Origin: Gammaproteobacteria bacterium
GTDB lineage: Bacteria; Pseudomonadota; Gammaproteobacteria; HK1
Assembly (NCBI GenBank): GCA_022824305.1
Contig: JAJEAD010000049.1
Location: forward strand, 62,001-126,000
Direction of reading: 5' to 3'
DNA length: 64,000 bases
Shown: piece by piece, positions 52,039 to 60,948 of the stretch
Position numbering within the stretch: the first letter of the stretch is position 1
Layout of the letters: every line of letters starts with the position of its first letter
Made by a program: the position numbers and the translations under genes
Notes under the pieces: model-generated
What the model was told of the DNA's origin: nothing
Databases searched by the model: none
Seen by the model: only the letters and a program-made list of their open reading frames with translations

Positions 52039-52332
52039 TGCCGGTCGAGACCTGATTGATCCCCGATCGAGAGCTAGTGTGGTGGACCGCAAATGAGCTC
52101 TTCTTCATGAGGGCTGTTTCGCGCGTATTTGTTTGATTTACAAACATTTATAATCCCATCCACTTGAGGTCCAGCACACCAGGCTCGAGTGGCTCCCCGC
52201 ACTTCGAGTCGCTGCGACTATGCTGCCTTGCTCTGAATTGGATTGTTCTCGCCGGCTCCTTTCCGACGATCAGGCGCGAGTGTTCTACGCCGGGATGCGA
52301 TGGAGGGAGAGACCGGAAGGTCCGGCGAATCG
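52039..52332. other. Convergent gap with AT-rich patch
   Basis: 294 bp between the hydrolase stop and the end of the small membrane-protein gene. It contains an AT-rich stretch (52121-52157, with GTTTGATTTACAAACATTTA) that stands out from the GC-rich surroundings. It may be a terminator region or a scar of transferred DNA. No gene is seen. Confidence 0.35.
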
Positions 52333-52686
<354 letters not shown>

Positions 52687-52710
52687 TCACTCCGCAGCAC
52701 GGATTGACGG

Positions 52711-53919
52711 ATGAAGGCCTGCGCTTCCGGGAACAGGGTGACAGGGTCGAGCCGGCGGCCCGGGCCGCCGTCGTCGTCCGCCCTTCCGGTGTCGAGCCGC
52801 CTCGTGGTCGATCTCGGGGCGCTCCGGGACAACTACCGCGCCCTGGCGGCCCGGGGGACCGGGGCGGAATGCGCGGCGGTGGTGAAGGCGGACGCCTACG
52901 GGCTCGGACTCGAGCCGGTCGCCCGAGCCCTCGTCGGCGCGGGCGCGCGGACCTTCTTCACCGCGTTCACCGCCGAGGCGGTGAATCTGCGGGCCCTGCT
53001 CCCCGACGCCGGCATCTTCGTGCTCTCGCCGTCCCTCGAGAGCGATGCCGCCGCGCTGCTTCGCGAAAGGCTCGTGCCCTGCCTCTACGACCGGGCCGGA
53101 GTCGAGGCGTGGTCCGCGCTCGGCACGGCACAGGGCGTGCGGGTGCCGGCGGCGATCCATGTCGAGACGGGAATCCACCGGCTCGGCATGAGCGAGGGGG
53201 AGGCGCGTGCGCTCGGCCGGGAATGGAAGGCGGACGGGGGCCGATGGCTCGATCTGCGCCTGGTGATGAGCCATCTCGCGAACGGCGACGACCCGAAGGC
53301 CCGAAGCAACCGCGTCCAGCTCGAGCGCTTTCGGGGCCTGCGCTCCCTCTTTCCGCAAGTCCCCGCGAGCCTCGCCAACTCGGCCGGAGTGCTTCTCGGC
53401 CCGGAGTACCACTTCGACCTGACGAGACCGGGCATTTCGCTCTTCGGGCACGATCCGCACTATCGCGACACCGCGCCCCGGGTGCGCCCGGTGGCGACCT
53501 TCGAGGCCCGCCTCGCCCAGGTCAAGCACCTGCGGGCGGGCGAGACCGTCGGGTACGGCGCGACCTTCACCTGCCCGCATGCCATGCGCATCGGCGTGGT
53601 GCTCGCCGGCTACGCGGACGGTCTCCCCCGGCGCATGTCCTCCTCCGAGGGGAAGTCGCCGCTGCGCCTGGCGATTGGCCCTCACCGGGTGCCGGTGCTC
53701 GGACGGGTGTCGATGGACATGACGGTGGTGGATCTCGGTTCGGTAGCGCCGGAGGACGCGCCTCCGGGAACCATGGTGGAAATCTTCGGACCGAGCGTGA
53801 GCATCGAATCGGTGGCGGAGCGCGCGGGCACCATTCCCAACGAGATTCTGACCGGAATCGGCCGTCGCGTGCCGCGGGTGTATGTGAATGAAGACGTCTC
53901 GCTCTCCGGAGCGGGCTGA
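52711..53919 (+). CDS. alr: Alanine racemase
   Basis: Predicted 402-residue fold-III PLP enzyme. The PLP lysine is in AAVVKADAYGLGLEPVARAL and the catalytic tyrosine in GETVGYGATFTC. HVETGIHRLGM, LVMSHLANGDDP and RVSMDMTVVDL are also conserved. Converts L- and D-alanine (peptidoglycan supply or D-Ala catabolism). ATG at 52711 gives a 26-residue extension with poor ribosome site; GTG at 52789 is a good alternative. Not placed with replication genes as in some proteobacteria, so it may be a second, catabolic racemase. Confidence 0.9.
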   Translation: MKACASGNRVTGSSRRPGPPSSSALPVSSRLVVDLGALRDNYRALAARGTGAECAAVVKADAYGLGLEPVARALVGAGARTFFTAFTAEAVNLRALLPDAGIFVLSPSLESDAAALLRERLVPCLYDRAGVEAWSALGTAQGVRVPAAIHVETGIHRLGMSEGEARALGREWKADGGRWLDLRLVMSHLANGDDPKARSNRVQLERFRGLRSLFPQVPASLANSAGVLLGPEYHFDLTRPGISLFGHDPHYRDTAPRVRPVATFEARLAQVKHLRAGETVGYGATFTCPHAMRIGVVLAGYADGLPRRMSSSEGKSPLRLAIGPHRVPVLGRVSMDMTVVDLGSVAPEDAPPGTMVEIFGPSVSIESVAERAGTIPNEILTGIGRRVPRVYVNEDVSLSGAG

Positions 53920-53954
53920 ACATCGGACCGGGCCGCGGCGGACGGCTCCCGCTC

Positions 53955-54932
53955 TCACACCGTGCCCGGCAGCGCCTTCGGCTCGTAGGCGGACTCGAGC
54001 GAACGCAGCTCCGCCGCGCTCAGGGTGAGCGACATCGCTTCGACCGCATCGTCGACATGCTCGACCCGGGTCGCCCCGAAGAGCGCACCGCTGATTCCGG
54101 GCCGGGTGAGTACCCAGGCCAGCGCGACCTGCGCGGGCGGCACCCCGCGCCTCGCGGCGATGCGTTCCACCCGTGCCGCCACCTTGAGGTCGGAGCGCCG
54201 TCCGTGCCACATGTGGGTGAACTCGTCGGTGCGCGCCCGCAGGGTCGGGCCGCCCTTCGCGGTGCGCCCGCCGCACAGGAAGCCGCGCGCCAGCGGGCTG
54301 TAGGGGATCAGCCCGAGACCTTCCGAGCGACAGAGCGGCATGAGCTCGCGTTCGTCCTCGCGGTGGATCAGGTTGTAGTGATTCTGGGCGGAGACGAAGG
54401 GATGGCGGCCCGCGGCCCTCGCGATCGCGAGGCACTTCCCGAGCTGCCAGGCCGGCATCGTGGTGATCCCGGCGTGCAGGATCTTGCCGGCGCGGACGAG
54501 ATGGTCGAACGCGTCCACCATCTCTTCCAGCCCGGTCTCCAGGTCCCAGATGTGGGTCTGGTAGAGGTCGATGTAGTCGGTGCCCAGCCGCGCAAGCGAC
54601 GCATCGACCGCGTGCAGAAGGTGCTTTCGGGAGTACCCGCGCTCGGTGACCGCGGGACCCATGGGATTGCCGGCCTTGGTGGCAATCACCACCTGCTCGC
54701 GCGCGACCCGGGCGAGCAGGCAGCGGCCGAGCAGCACCTCGCTCTCGCCGCCGGAGTAGTAGTCCGACGAATCGAAGAAGTTGATCCCGAGATCGAGCGC
54801 GCGATCGATGATTGGACGAGCCTCCGGCTCTTCCAGGATCCAGTCCCGCCAGGACCTGGAGCCGAAGGCCATGGCTCCGAGACCGACTCTGGAGATCTTC
54901 AGATTGGTGTTGCCGAGGCGGACGTATTCCAT
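53955..54932 (-). CDS. Aldo/keto reductase
   Basis: Predicted 325-residue NADPH-dependent TIM-barrel oxidoreductase. Catalytic set: Asp and Tyr in FFDSSDYYSGGESEVLLGR, Lys in VVIATKAGNP, His in LYQTHIWD. The C-terminal cofactor-binding run is IPYSPLARGFL and ISGALFGATRVEHVDDAVEA. Closest in style to YajO/Tas-like AKRs. ATG at 54932. It is the last gene of the leftward 62.6-54 kb series; 27 bp separate it from the LLM gene, so they may share a transcript. Confidence 0.9.
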   Translation of the reverse strand: MEYVRLGNTNLKISRVGLGAMAFGSRSWRDWILEEPEARPIIDRALDLGINFFDSSDYYSGGESEVLLGRCLLARVAREQVVIATKAGNPMGPAVTERGYSRKHLLHAVDASLARLGTDYIDLYQTHIWDLETGLEEMVDAFDHLVRAGKILHAGITTMPAWQLGKCLAIARAAGRHPFVSAQNHYNLIHREDERELMPLCRSEGLGLIPYSPLARGFLCGGRTAKGGPTLRARTDEFTHMWHGRRSDLKVAARVERIAARRGVPPAQVALAWVLTRPGISGALFGATRVEHVDDAVEAMSLTLSAAELRSLESAYEPKALPGTV

Positions 54933-54959
54933 GCGCGATGTACTCCCGATTCTCGAGGG

Positions 54960-56117
54960 TCAGGGGCTCGGATGCACCGAGCGGAGCCGCGGCAGCACCT
55001 CCTCTCCGATGCGGCGCAGGCTCCGCATCCGGAGCTCGTGGTCCATGCCGCGCCAGTCCGAGGTGAGCAGCACCGTTTCGAGCCGGGTCTCCTCCCGCAG
55101 CTCTTCCAGGCGCTCGACCACGAACCCGGGCTCACCGAAGAGCAGGCAGCGCGGATGCACCCACTCGTAGGAGAGCTCCCTTGCGAGCGCCTCTCCTTCT
55201 TCCCGCGAGAGCGTCTCGCCCGGCGCGAGATAGATGCGGGGTCCGCGCCAGTTCGACCAGTTGAGCGAGCGCATCACGTACTCGCCGGCAAGGGATCGCG
55301 CCTCGCGCATGGACCCGGCGACGAAGGTGTCGCGCATGACTCCGCAGCCCTCACCGGGACGGAGCGTGCGTCCCGCTTCCGCCGCCGTCTCGCGGTAGTG
55401 CCTGAAGTGTTCCTCGAGCTTCGCCACCGGCGGGCGCCACATGATCACCCCCAGGCCGTTCCTGGCGCCGAACTCGATGGACCGGGTCGAGTCCACCATC
55501 TGCCACAGGGGAGGATGGGGCTGCTGGATGGAACGCGGCATCAGGGATAGACGGGTGACCTCGCCCGTGTCCCGGTCGATGTAGTCGGGGTCGTCCACCG
55601 GGTGGGCGCGGTCCCAGGTGAACCCGGGGCTCGGGAAGGTGTACTTGGCGCCCCGGAAGGAGAAGGTCTCCTGGGAGAGCGCCCGCTTGAGGATCTCCAG
55701 GGTCTCCGCGAACACGGCGTAGTTCGCCTCGGGGTCCCTCGGGTCCGCCATCGGATTCAGGTTGAGGGCTTCCACACCGTGATTGCCCCGACCCACGCCG
55801 AGCTCCACGCGCCCGCCGCTGAGCTGGTCGAGGAGCGCCACGTCCTCGGCGAGGCGCACCGGGTGCCACAGGGGGATGGTCGCGGAGGCGAGCCCCACGC
55901 GGAGGGTGCGGGTGCGCGCCGCGATGTCCGCCGCCATCATCAGCGGGTTCGGCAGGTTCGCCCGCTTGTAGTAGCCGAAGTGATGTTCGGTGAGCCAGAA
56001 GGTGTCGAAGCCGGTGGCGTCGCAGAGCAGCGCCATCTCGCGCACCTGCGCGACGATCTCCTCGTAGGGACCCACGAGGTCGGTGCTGCCGGGGTTGCAG
56101 GCGTACCCGATCTTCAT
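54960..56117 (-). CDS. Luciferase-like (LLM) flavin-dependent oxidoreductase 2
   Basis: Predicted 385-residue bacterial-luciferase-fold monooxygenase. Typical motifs: DTFWLTEHHFGYYKRANLPN, PLWHPVRLAEDVALLDQLSG then GRVELGVGRGN, and a C-terminal FGEPGFVVERLEELRE. It needs reduced FMN from a partner reductase and oxidises a carbon or sulfur/nitrogen substrate. It belongs to a different LLM subgroup from the protein at 20261-21298 (longer, with the WLTEHHF motif). ATG at 56117. Confidence 0.88.
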   Translation of the reverse strand: MKIGYACNPGSTDLVGPYEEIVAQVREMALLCDATGFDTFWLTEHHFGYYKRANLPNPLMMAADIAARTRTLRVGLASATIPLWHPVRLAEDVALLDQLSGGRVELGVGRGNHGVEALNLNPMADPRDPEANYAVFAETLEILKRALSQETFSFRGAKYTFPSPGFTWDRAHPVDDPDYIDRDTGEVTRLSLMPRSIQQPHPPLWQMVDSTRSIEFGARNGLGVIMWRPPVAKLEEHFRHYRETAAEAGRTLRPGEGCGVMRDTFVAGSMREARSLAGEYVMRSLNWSNWRGPRIYLAPGETLSREEGEALARELSYEWVHPRCLLFGEPGFVVERLEELREETRLETVLLTSDWRGMDHELRMRSLRRIGEEVLPRLRSVHPSP

Positions 56118-56183
56118 GCTTCGAGCCGGCTGTGCACGCGCGAATTCCCCGTCGTCGTCCTGGAGGCGATCGGATCCGGCGAA

Positions 56184-57029
56184 TCAGTCGGGCGCGTACT
56201 CCGGGTACCTCGGCAGGTCGTCCGGGATCTCGTACCAGTGCGCCTTGTAGTCCACGAACATGTGGCCCTGCACCTTCACCCCGGGATCGTCGTCGAGAAT
56301 CCCGAGGGGAACGATCGCAAAGCCGCGTGCGGAGTCGACGCGGGGCATCTTCGAGCCGCACACCTCGCAGAAGACCTGGGTGAAGTGGAGGGCATCCGGC
56401 ACCTTGTACCGCTTCAGATGGGTCTCTCCCCTGACGAAGCGCACGCCGTCGCTCGGCGCGATGCCGTCGGTGGCGAAGGGGGCGGCGCGGGCGAGGCGGC
56501 AACGCCGACAGTGGCAGTTGTATACCCACGTGAGCGGCGCGTCCAGATGAACCTCGATGGCGCCGCACAGGCAGCTTCCGCGCACGATTCCCTCGGGCCC
56601 TTCGGGCATCGGCTCCTCCTCGACCCGGGGATACCCGGTGTAGGCCGGGTAGTCGTCGTGGCGCGGCAGGTCACCCGTGATCTCGTACCACGGCGCGTTG
56701 TGGGTCACGAAGATATTGCAGTCCGATTTCCTGCCGCGATCGTGGCAGCCGCCGGGAGCGACGGCGTGGTCCCCGGCGTCGCTCGGGTAGGGCACCACCG
56801 AGCCGCAGACGCCACAGAACTGCCGCTGCAGGAAGGACGATGACCGGTAGGGGACTATGTTGTCGGCGCCGCCGGTGACGCGGATCTGGTCGGCCGTGAA
56901 GAACCAGTAGGTGCCGAAGGGGCCGCCGTGCGCCTTCCGGCACATCCTGCAGTGGCAGTTGAAGGCCTGATAGGGCTCGGCGTCGAGCTCCCATGTCACG
57001 CTGCCGCACAGGCATCTTCCTTTGTTCAT
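56184..57029 (-). CDS. Tandem GFA/CENP-V-fold zinc protein (two domains fused)
   Basis: Predicted 281-residue protein made of two GFA domains. Domain 1 (residues 1-135) has KGRCLCGSVTWEL, NCHCRMCRKAHGGPFGTYW and FCGVCGS. Domain 2 (about 150-281) has RGSCLCGAIEVHL, NCHCRRCRLARAAPFAT and FCEVCGSKMPR. Each carries the C-x-C, C-x-C-x2-C and C-x2-C zinc ligands. Single GFA domains are about 120-150 residues, so this is an in-gene duplication. Family members include glutathione-dependent formaldehyde-activating enzyme; formaldehyde from demethylation reactions in this region is a plausible but unproven target. GGAGAG precedes ATG 57029. Confidence 0.85.
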   Translation of the reverse strand: MNKGRCLCGSVTWELDAEPYQAFNCHCRMCRKAHGGPFGTYWFFTADQIRVTGGADNIVPYRSSSFLQRQFCGVCGSVVPYPSDAGDHAVAPGGCHDRGRKSDCNIFVTHNAPWYEITGDLPRHDDYPAYTGYPRVEEEPMPEGPEGIVRGSCLCGAIEVHLDAPLTWVYNCHCRRCRLARAAPFATDGIAPSDGVRFVRGETHLKRYKVPDALHFTQVFCEVCGSKMPRVDSARGFAIVPLGILDDDPGVKVQGHMFVDYKAHWYEIPDDLPRYPEYAPD

Positions 57030-57159
57030 CGATCTCTCCAGCGGGTTCCGATTCGAGAAGCGGTGGAGCTCCTTCGGCGGGGTCGGTGTCTCGAGTGTGA
57101 TGCTTCAGCGATCGCGGCCGATCCCCGCCCGCCGGCGCGCATCGGTGAAACGGGGCGGG

Positions 57160-57891
57160 TCAAATGGTCCACGCTTCGGTGTGGGGCCTCAGCTCGATCT
57201 CGTTGCTCCAGGCGGACTTCGGCTGCCGGTGCGCCCACCAGTAGGCTTCCGCCACGGCGTCGGGGTCGGCCAGAGTCCCCGGATTGTAGTCGTCGCCGTA
57301 GAGCTCACGCATGAGCGGCACGTCCAGATCGCAGTCCAGCCGGACGTGCACGACGTGGACGCCGTCCTTCGCATAGGCCTTGGCCAGGCATTGCGACAGC
57401 GCCCGCAGGCCGAACTTTCCGATGGCGTAGAGCGGAGTGACGGCGGATCCCCGAAGCGCCGCGGTCGCGCTCGAGAAGAGCACGCTGCCGCTGCCTCGCT
57501 CGCGCATGGCGGGTATCACCGCCCTGGCCGCCGCGAAGGCGCCGACCACCTCGACGTGGTAGATGTCCTCGAGCTGCGCATAGGTCATGGCGAGCGGCTC
57601 GCATCGGGTAAAGCTGCCGCGTGCGTTGTAGATGAGCACCCGCACTTCACCCATTTCACGGGCAACCACCGCCAGCGCCTCCTCGATGGTCGCGGGCTTC
57701 GTGGCGTCCGCGGCGAAGAACCCGACCCGCACGTTCGGGTTCGAGGCGGAGGCACTCTCCGCCGCCGCGCGACTGCCCGCCTCGGTCCGCGAGACCAGGG
57801 CGATATCGAGTCCTTCGCTCGCAAACTTCGCCGCGAGCGAGCGGCCGAGACCCTCCCCGGCACCGACTATCGCACACACGGATGGGGACAT
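57160..57891 (-). CDS. Short-chain dehydrogenase/reductase
   Basis: Predicted 243-residue SDR. Cofactor motif AIVGAGEGLGRSLAAKFASE, then IYNARGSF in place of NNAG, Ser in VLFSSATAALRGSAV and Tyr-x3-Lys in LYAIGKFGLRALSQCLAKAY. The atypical GAGEGLG and N-A-R-G resemble the SDR group of YkvO-like or glucose/ribitol dehydrogenase-like proteins. ATG at 57891. Same strand as its neighbours with gaps of 104-130 bp, so co-transcription is possible. Substrate unknown. Confidence 0.87.
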   Translation of the reverse strand: MSPSVCAIVGAGEGLGRSLAAKFASEGLDIALVSRTEAGSRAAAESASASNPNVRVGFFAADATKPATIEEALAVVAREMGEVRVLIYNARGSFTRCEPLAMTYAQLEDIYHVEVVGAFAAARAVIPAMRERGSGSVLFSSATAALRGSAVTPLYAIGKFGLRALSQCLAKAYAKDGVHVVHVRLDCDLDVPLMRELYGDDYNPGTLADPDAVAEAYWWAHRQPKSAWSNEIELRPHTEAWTI

Positions 57892-57995
57892 GATGGCGCT
57901 CCTGACGCTTCAGGATGACGGGCGGGGCCGGGCGGGTTGAGGTCCTCCGCAAGGGATGCGCTCGCGCGGCATCCGAACCCGCCGGCGGACATGTC

Positions 57996-58946
57996 TCAGG
58001 CCGGGCCGCATCGCTCGTCCAGCAACCGGCGGATTGCGCGAACGTGCGAGACGCTCAGCCCGCAGCAGCCGCCCAGGATCTGAACTCCCTCATCGAGCCA
58101 CTCCCGGCAATGGGCGACGATACACGCGTCGTCGATGGCGGGGTCCGGCCACAAGGGGTTGTCCGTTGCCGCAGCGGCGTCATCGAGCGAGTCCGGGTAC
58201 GCCATCATCGGACCCGTCCAGTGACCCTTGAGCATTTCCAGGGCTTCGAGCGTCACTTCGGGGCGGCTGTGCATGATCCCGACCACATCGGCGCCGCCTT
58301 CGGCCAGGATCGGCTCGAACACGTCGGCAAGCGGCACGGCTGCGTCGGTGTAGGTACGCAGGATCTCGTCGTCGAGCTTGATGGTGGAAATGCCGAGCCA
58401 GAAGGGGAGACCGCTCGCCCTGGCGGCCCGCATCACGCAAGGAGTGAAGTCCGGGCAGCCCATCATTTCAGCGATGATCATTTCGCAGCCGGCATCCTTC
58501 AGGATGTTCGCCATCTCGGTGCAGTCGGCTTCGAACCTGGCGACGTCGCTCGCCTCCGGCGACCAGGCGCCCCGGCGAGTGGGCCGGACATGGGAAATCG
58601 ATCCCGCGACCAGCACCGGGCCGTGCTCGCCCGGTGTGCCGTCTCTGGCCGCGACCGCAATCTCCACCGCCTGGCGGTTGAGTGCCTCGAATCGGTCGCC
58701 GAATCCCAGCGGCTCGAGAATCTCGCGTGTCGTGGCGAAAGTGTTGGCCGTGACCACTCGGGCTCCGGCCCGAATGTAATCGGCATGGATGGCGTACAGA
58801 ACTTCGGGGTGTGACGCGGTAGCCAGCGCGCACCAGGCACCCTTGTGCATCGGAACGCTGCGGCGGCCCAGCTCGGTGCCGGTGGCGCCGTCGATGGTCA
58901 TGAGCGCTCCGTCCCGGATTTCCTGCATGACGCTGTCGTAGGACAC
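57996..58946 (-). CDS. Homocysteine S-methyltransferase-family protein (MmuM/BHMT-like)
   Basis: Predicted 316-residue zinc methyltransferase barrel. Motifs: IDGATGTELGRRSVPMHKGA, VVTANTFATTREIL and the C-terminal ILGGCCGLSVSHVRAI with the paired zinc cysteines. The third zinc ligand, normally Cys in G-x-N-C, is replaced: the region reads DVVGIMHSRPEV, so a His may take its place. Family enzymes move methyl groups from betaine, S-methylmethionine or dimethylsulfonio compounds to homocysteine. GAGGAG precedes GTG 58946. Its neighbours are an unknown protein, a PhyH oxygenase and a binding protein, all on the same strand. Confidence 0.83.
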   Translation of the reverse strand: MSYDSVMQEIRDGALMTIDGATGTELGRRSVPMHKGAWCALATASHPEVLYAIHADYIRAGARVVTANTFATTREILEPLGFGDRFEALNRQAVEIAVAARDGTPGEHGPVLVAGSISHVRPTRRGAWSPEASDVARFEADCTEMANILKDAGCEMIIAEMMGCPDFTPCVMRAARASGLPFWLGISTIKLDDEILRTYTDAAVPLADVFEPILAEGGADVVGIMHSRPEVTLEALEMLKGHWTGPMMAYPDSLDDAAAATDNPLWPDPAIDDACIVAHCREWLDEGVQILGGCCGLSVSHVRAIRRLLDERCGPA

Positions 58947-58995
58947 GGTTGAACTCCTCGATGTTCCGATTCGTCGCGAAGGGGTTCCGCTCGAG

Positions 58996-59850
58996 CTAGC
59001 GAATGGCCCCCGTGCCCGTCTCGTTGATCGCGTAGCCTTCTTCGACGCGCTCCCCGTGGCGCAGCGTCAAGAGGCAGAATCGCTGGCGAAGCTTGAGCCG
59101 GGTCTCCTCGCCCCGCAGCAGCGCCGACCACGTGCCGAGCCCCTCGATCGTCGCCTCACAGGGCTCGCCGTCGATGGTGGCGTAGGCCGCGTTGTCCCGA
59201 TGCCGGGAGTCGGTGTCCGCCGACTGCAGCAGGTGTCCGTCGGGATGGACGATCTTGAAGTAGTCGTACTTGTGGTAGTCACCTCCGAAGTTGCCGTCCG
59301 CCGTCCAGAGCATGGACCGGCCGCCGCCGAGCTCCCCCTCGATGAAGCGCCACGCGAGGTAGTCGGTCTCGTGGTCGAACCAGGCGCGCTTGCAGTAGCC
59401 GATGCCGGACAGGGTCTCGCCCCGGTAGGCGATCTCCGCCCGGATCAGGGGCTGGTGGATGACCGCGCCTCCGGCCGGAGTCGCCCAGTCGAAGGTGATC
59501 GGCGTGCGGAAGGAGATGTCGAAGACGGGCTCCGAGTCCCGGTCCGTGGCGCGCATCCCGCCCTTCTCGTCGTCGCTCCGGATGCTGAAGCGTTCCGCTT
59601 CGAGGTCCAGGTGATCGCTGCCCTTCCGTTCCATCGGCGCGTCGCTCAACACGACCTCGCGCACCCCGCCGTCGTAGAGCCACGCCGAGTAGTGGTCGAT
59701 GTCCCGGGAGGTCATCACCCGCACCGAGAAGACCTTGTCCCCGGCGAAGAAGTTGTACTGCGTGCTGTCGTGGGCGCCCCTTCCGAACTGGAACTGCCGG
59801 ACCTCCGGGCCCGAGTTCTTCGGGGCGGTCAGGGATGCGGAAGCGCTCAT
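58996..59850 (-). CDS. Protein of unknown function, beta-rich (possible hydroxyneurosporene-synthase/lipocalin-like fold)
   Basis: Predicted 284-residue soluble protein with no motif I can assign with confidence. Aromatic-rich strands alternate with charged turns: DSTQYNFFAGDKVFSVRVMT, DHYSAWLYDGGVREVVLSDA, GYCKRAWFDHETDYLAWRFI, GNFGGDYHKYDYFKIVHPDG. This composition recalls CrtC/AttH-like or DUF7064-type beta-barrel proteins, but that is only a resemblance. No signal peptide or membrane helix. AAGGAGA lies nine bases before ATG 59850. It sits between the methyltransferase and PhyH genes, 49 and 203 bp away, so it may belong to the same pathway. Confidence 0.75.
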   Translation of the reverse strand: MSASASLTAPKNSGPEVRQFQFGRGAHDSTQYNFFAGDKVFSVRVMTSRDIDHYSAWLYDGGVREVVLSDAPMERKGSDHLDLEAERFSIRSDDEKGGMRATDRDSEPVFDISFRTPITFDWATPAGGAVIHQPLIRAEIAYRGETLSGIGYCKRAWFDHETDYLAWRFIEGELGGGRSMLWTADGNFGGDYHKYDYFKIVHPDGHLLQSADTDSRHRDNAAYATIDGEPCEATIEGLGTWSALLRGEETRLKLRQRFCLLTLRHGERVEEGYAINETGTGAIR

Positions 59851-60053
59851 CGTCTCGTTCTCCTTGGGTGCTGGTTCAGAACGCCGGCTTCGAGAGGGGT
59901 GCCCGGCGAGGTCCGATTGGCGGAACTCCCGTCACGAAATGTACCCGTTGTCGGGTCGCTGACGATTCCGGGAATTCGAGGCTCGGACCCGCGAAGGATC
60001 GGGCGAAGCGCCCGCCAGGCGGGCGTGCACCGGCGGCGGCTCCGGCGCCCGCA

Positions 60054-60860
60054 TCACTCCCGATAGACGACCGGGAACATGTCGCAGTCGAGGGGATCGC
60101 CGGGGCGCAGGTCCGGATTGAGAAGGCGCTCGTTGCGACCGGGAATGTCCGAGGTGTCGAAGTAGCGCGCGCTCCCGCTCACGTAGCGCACGGTGTACGC
60201 TCGCCTGGTCTTCGTTCCGGTGGTGTTCGCGGTGCCGGCATGGACGAGCATGCCGTGGAACGCGAGCACGTCGCCCGGCTCCATGTCGTAGCTCAGGATC
60301 TCGTGGCGCTCGCGCTCGGCGTCGAAGTCGGGCATCTCGATGAAACCCGGGCGGGGCGCGGGCTGGCTCTTCCGCCGGCCTTCCTCGTCGCCCTGGAGCG
60401 GCTGATACCAGGCGTTCCAGAGGTGCGAGCCGCGGATGAACTCGATTGCGCCCAGGCTCTCGTCCACGTGGTCGAGCGGCACCGAGAACGTCATCGCCGG
60501 CCCTCCCCGCAACGGCCAGTAGGGCTGGTCGTTGTGCCAGGCGCTCCGGTCCACCATGTCGGGCTCCTTCACGAAGAGCTGGTCGTAGAGCAGGTTCACC
60601 TTGCGCGTGCCGAGGAACCTTGCCGCGAGCCGCGGCAGGATCGAGTCCCGGCAGAGCTCGCCGAATCCCCGCACCTCGCGCCAGAGCCCGATGCGTCGGA
60701 AGTAGCGCTGCTCCGGATCCCTGGGCGGCATGGTCATCGCCTCGTCGGAGGCCTCCCACAGGCGTTCCAGCCAGTCACGCCCGAGGATGCCGCGCAGGCA
60801 CACCGCCCCGTCGGCGGCGAACGTCGAGACCTGCTCGTTCGTGATCCCGTTCGCGCTCAT
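60054..60860 (-). CDS. Phytanoyl-CoA dioxygenase (PhyH)-family oxygenase 3
   Basis: Predicted 268-residue Fe(II)/2-oxoglutarate dioxygenase. H-x-D is in SAWHNDQPYWPLRGGPA, the distal His in DVLAFHGMLVHAGTANTTGT, and the Arg in TRRAYTVRYVSGSARYF. N-terminus ITNEQVSTFAADGAVCLRGI is typical. It shares the DQPYW and DCDMFPVVY endings with PhyH 2 (DCERFPVVW). It lies 88 bp downstream of the Tat solute-binding-protein gene on the same strand, the same gene pair (binding protein plus PhyH) seen at 31.0-33.7 kb in another arrangement. Substrate unknown. Confidence 0.87.
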   Translation of the reverse strand: MSANGITNEQVSTFAADGAVCLRGILGRDWLERLWEASDEAMTMPPRDPEQRYFRRIGLWREVRGFGELCRDSILPRLAARFLGTRKVNLLYDQLFVKEPDMVDRSAWHNDQPYWPLRGGPAMTFSVPLDHVDESLGAIEFIRGSHLWNAWYQPLQGDEEGRRKSQPAPRPGFIEMPDFDAERERHEILSYDMEPGDVLAFHGMLVHAGTANTTGTKTRRAYTVRYVSGSARYFDTSDIPGRNERLLNPDLRPGDPLDCDMFPVVYRE

Positions 60861-60948
60861 CTAACCCGATGGCTCAAGCGGGCGAGACGATGCCCGGGCC
60901 GCGCGCCCGACGGGGAGCGCGGCCCGGACCGGAGCCCCGGACCTCGGC

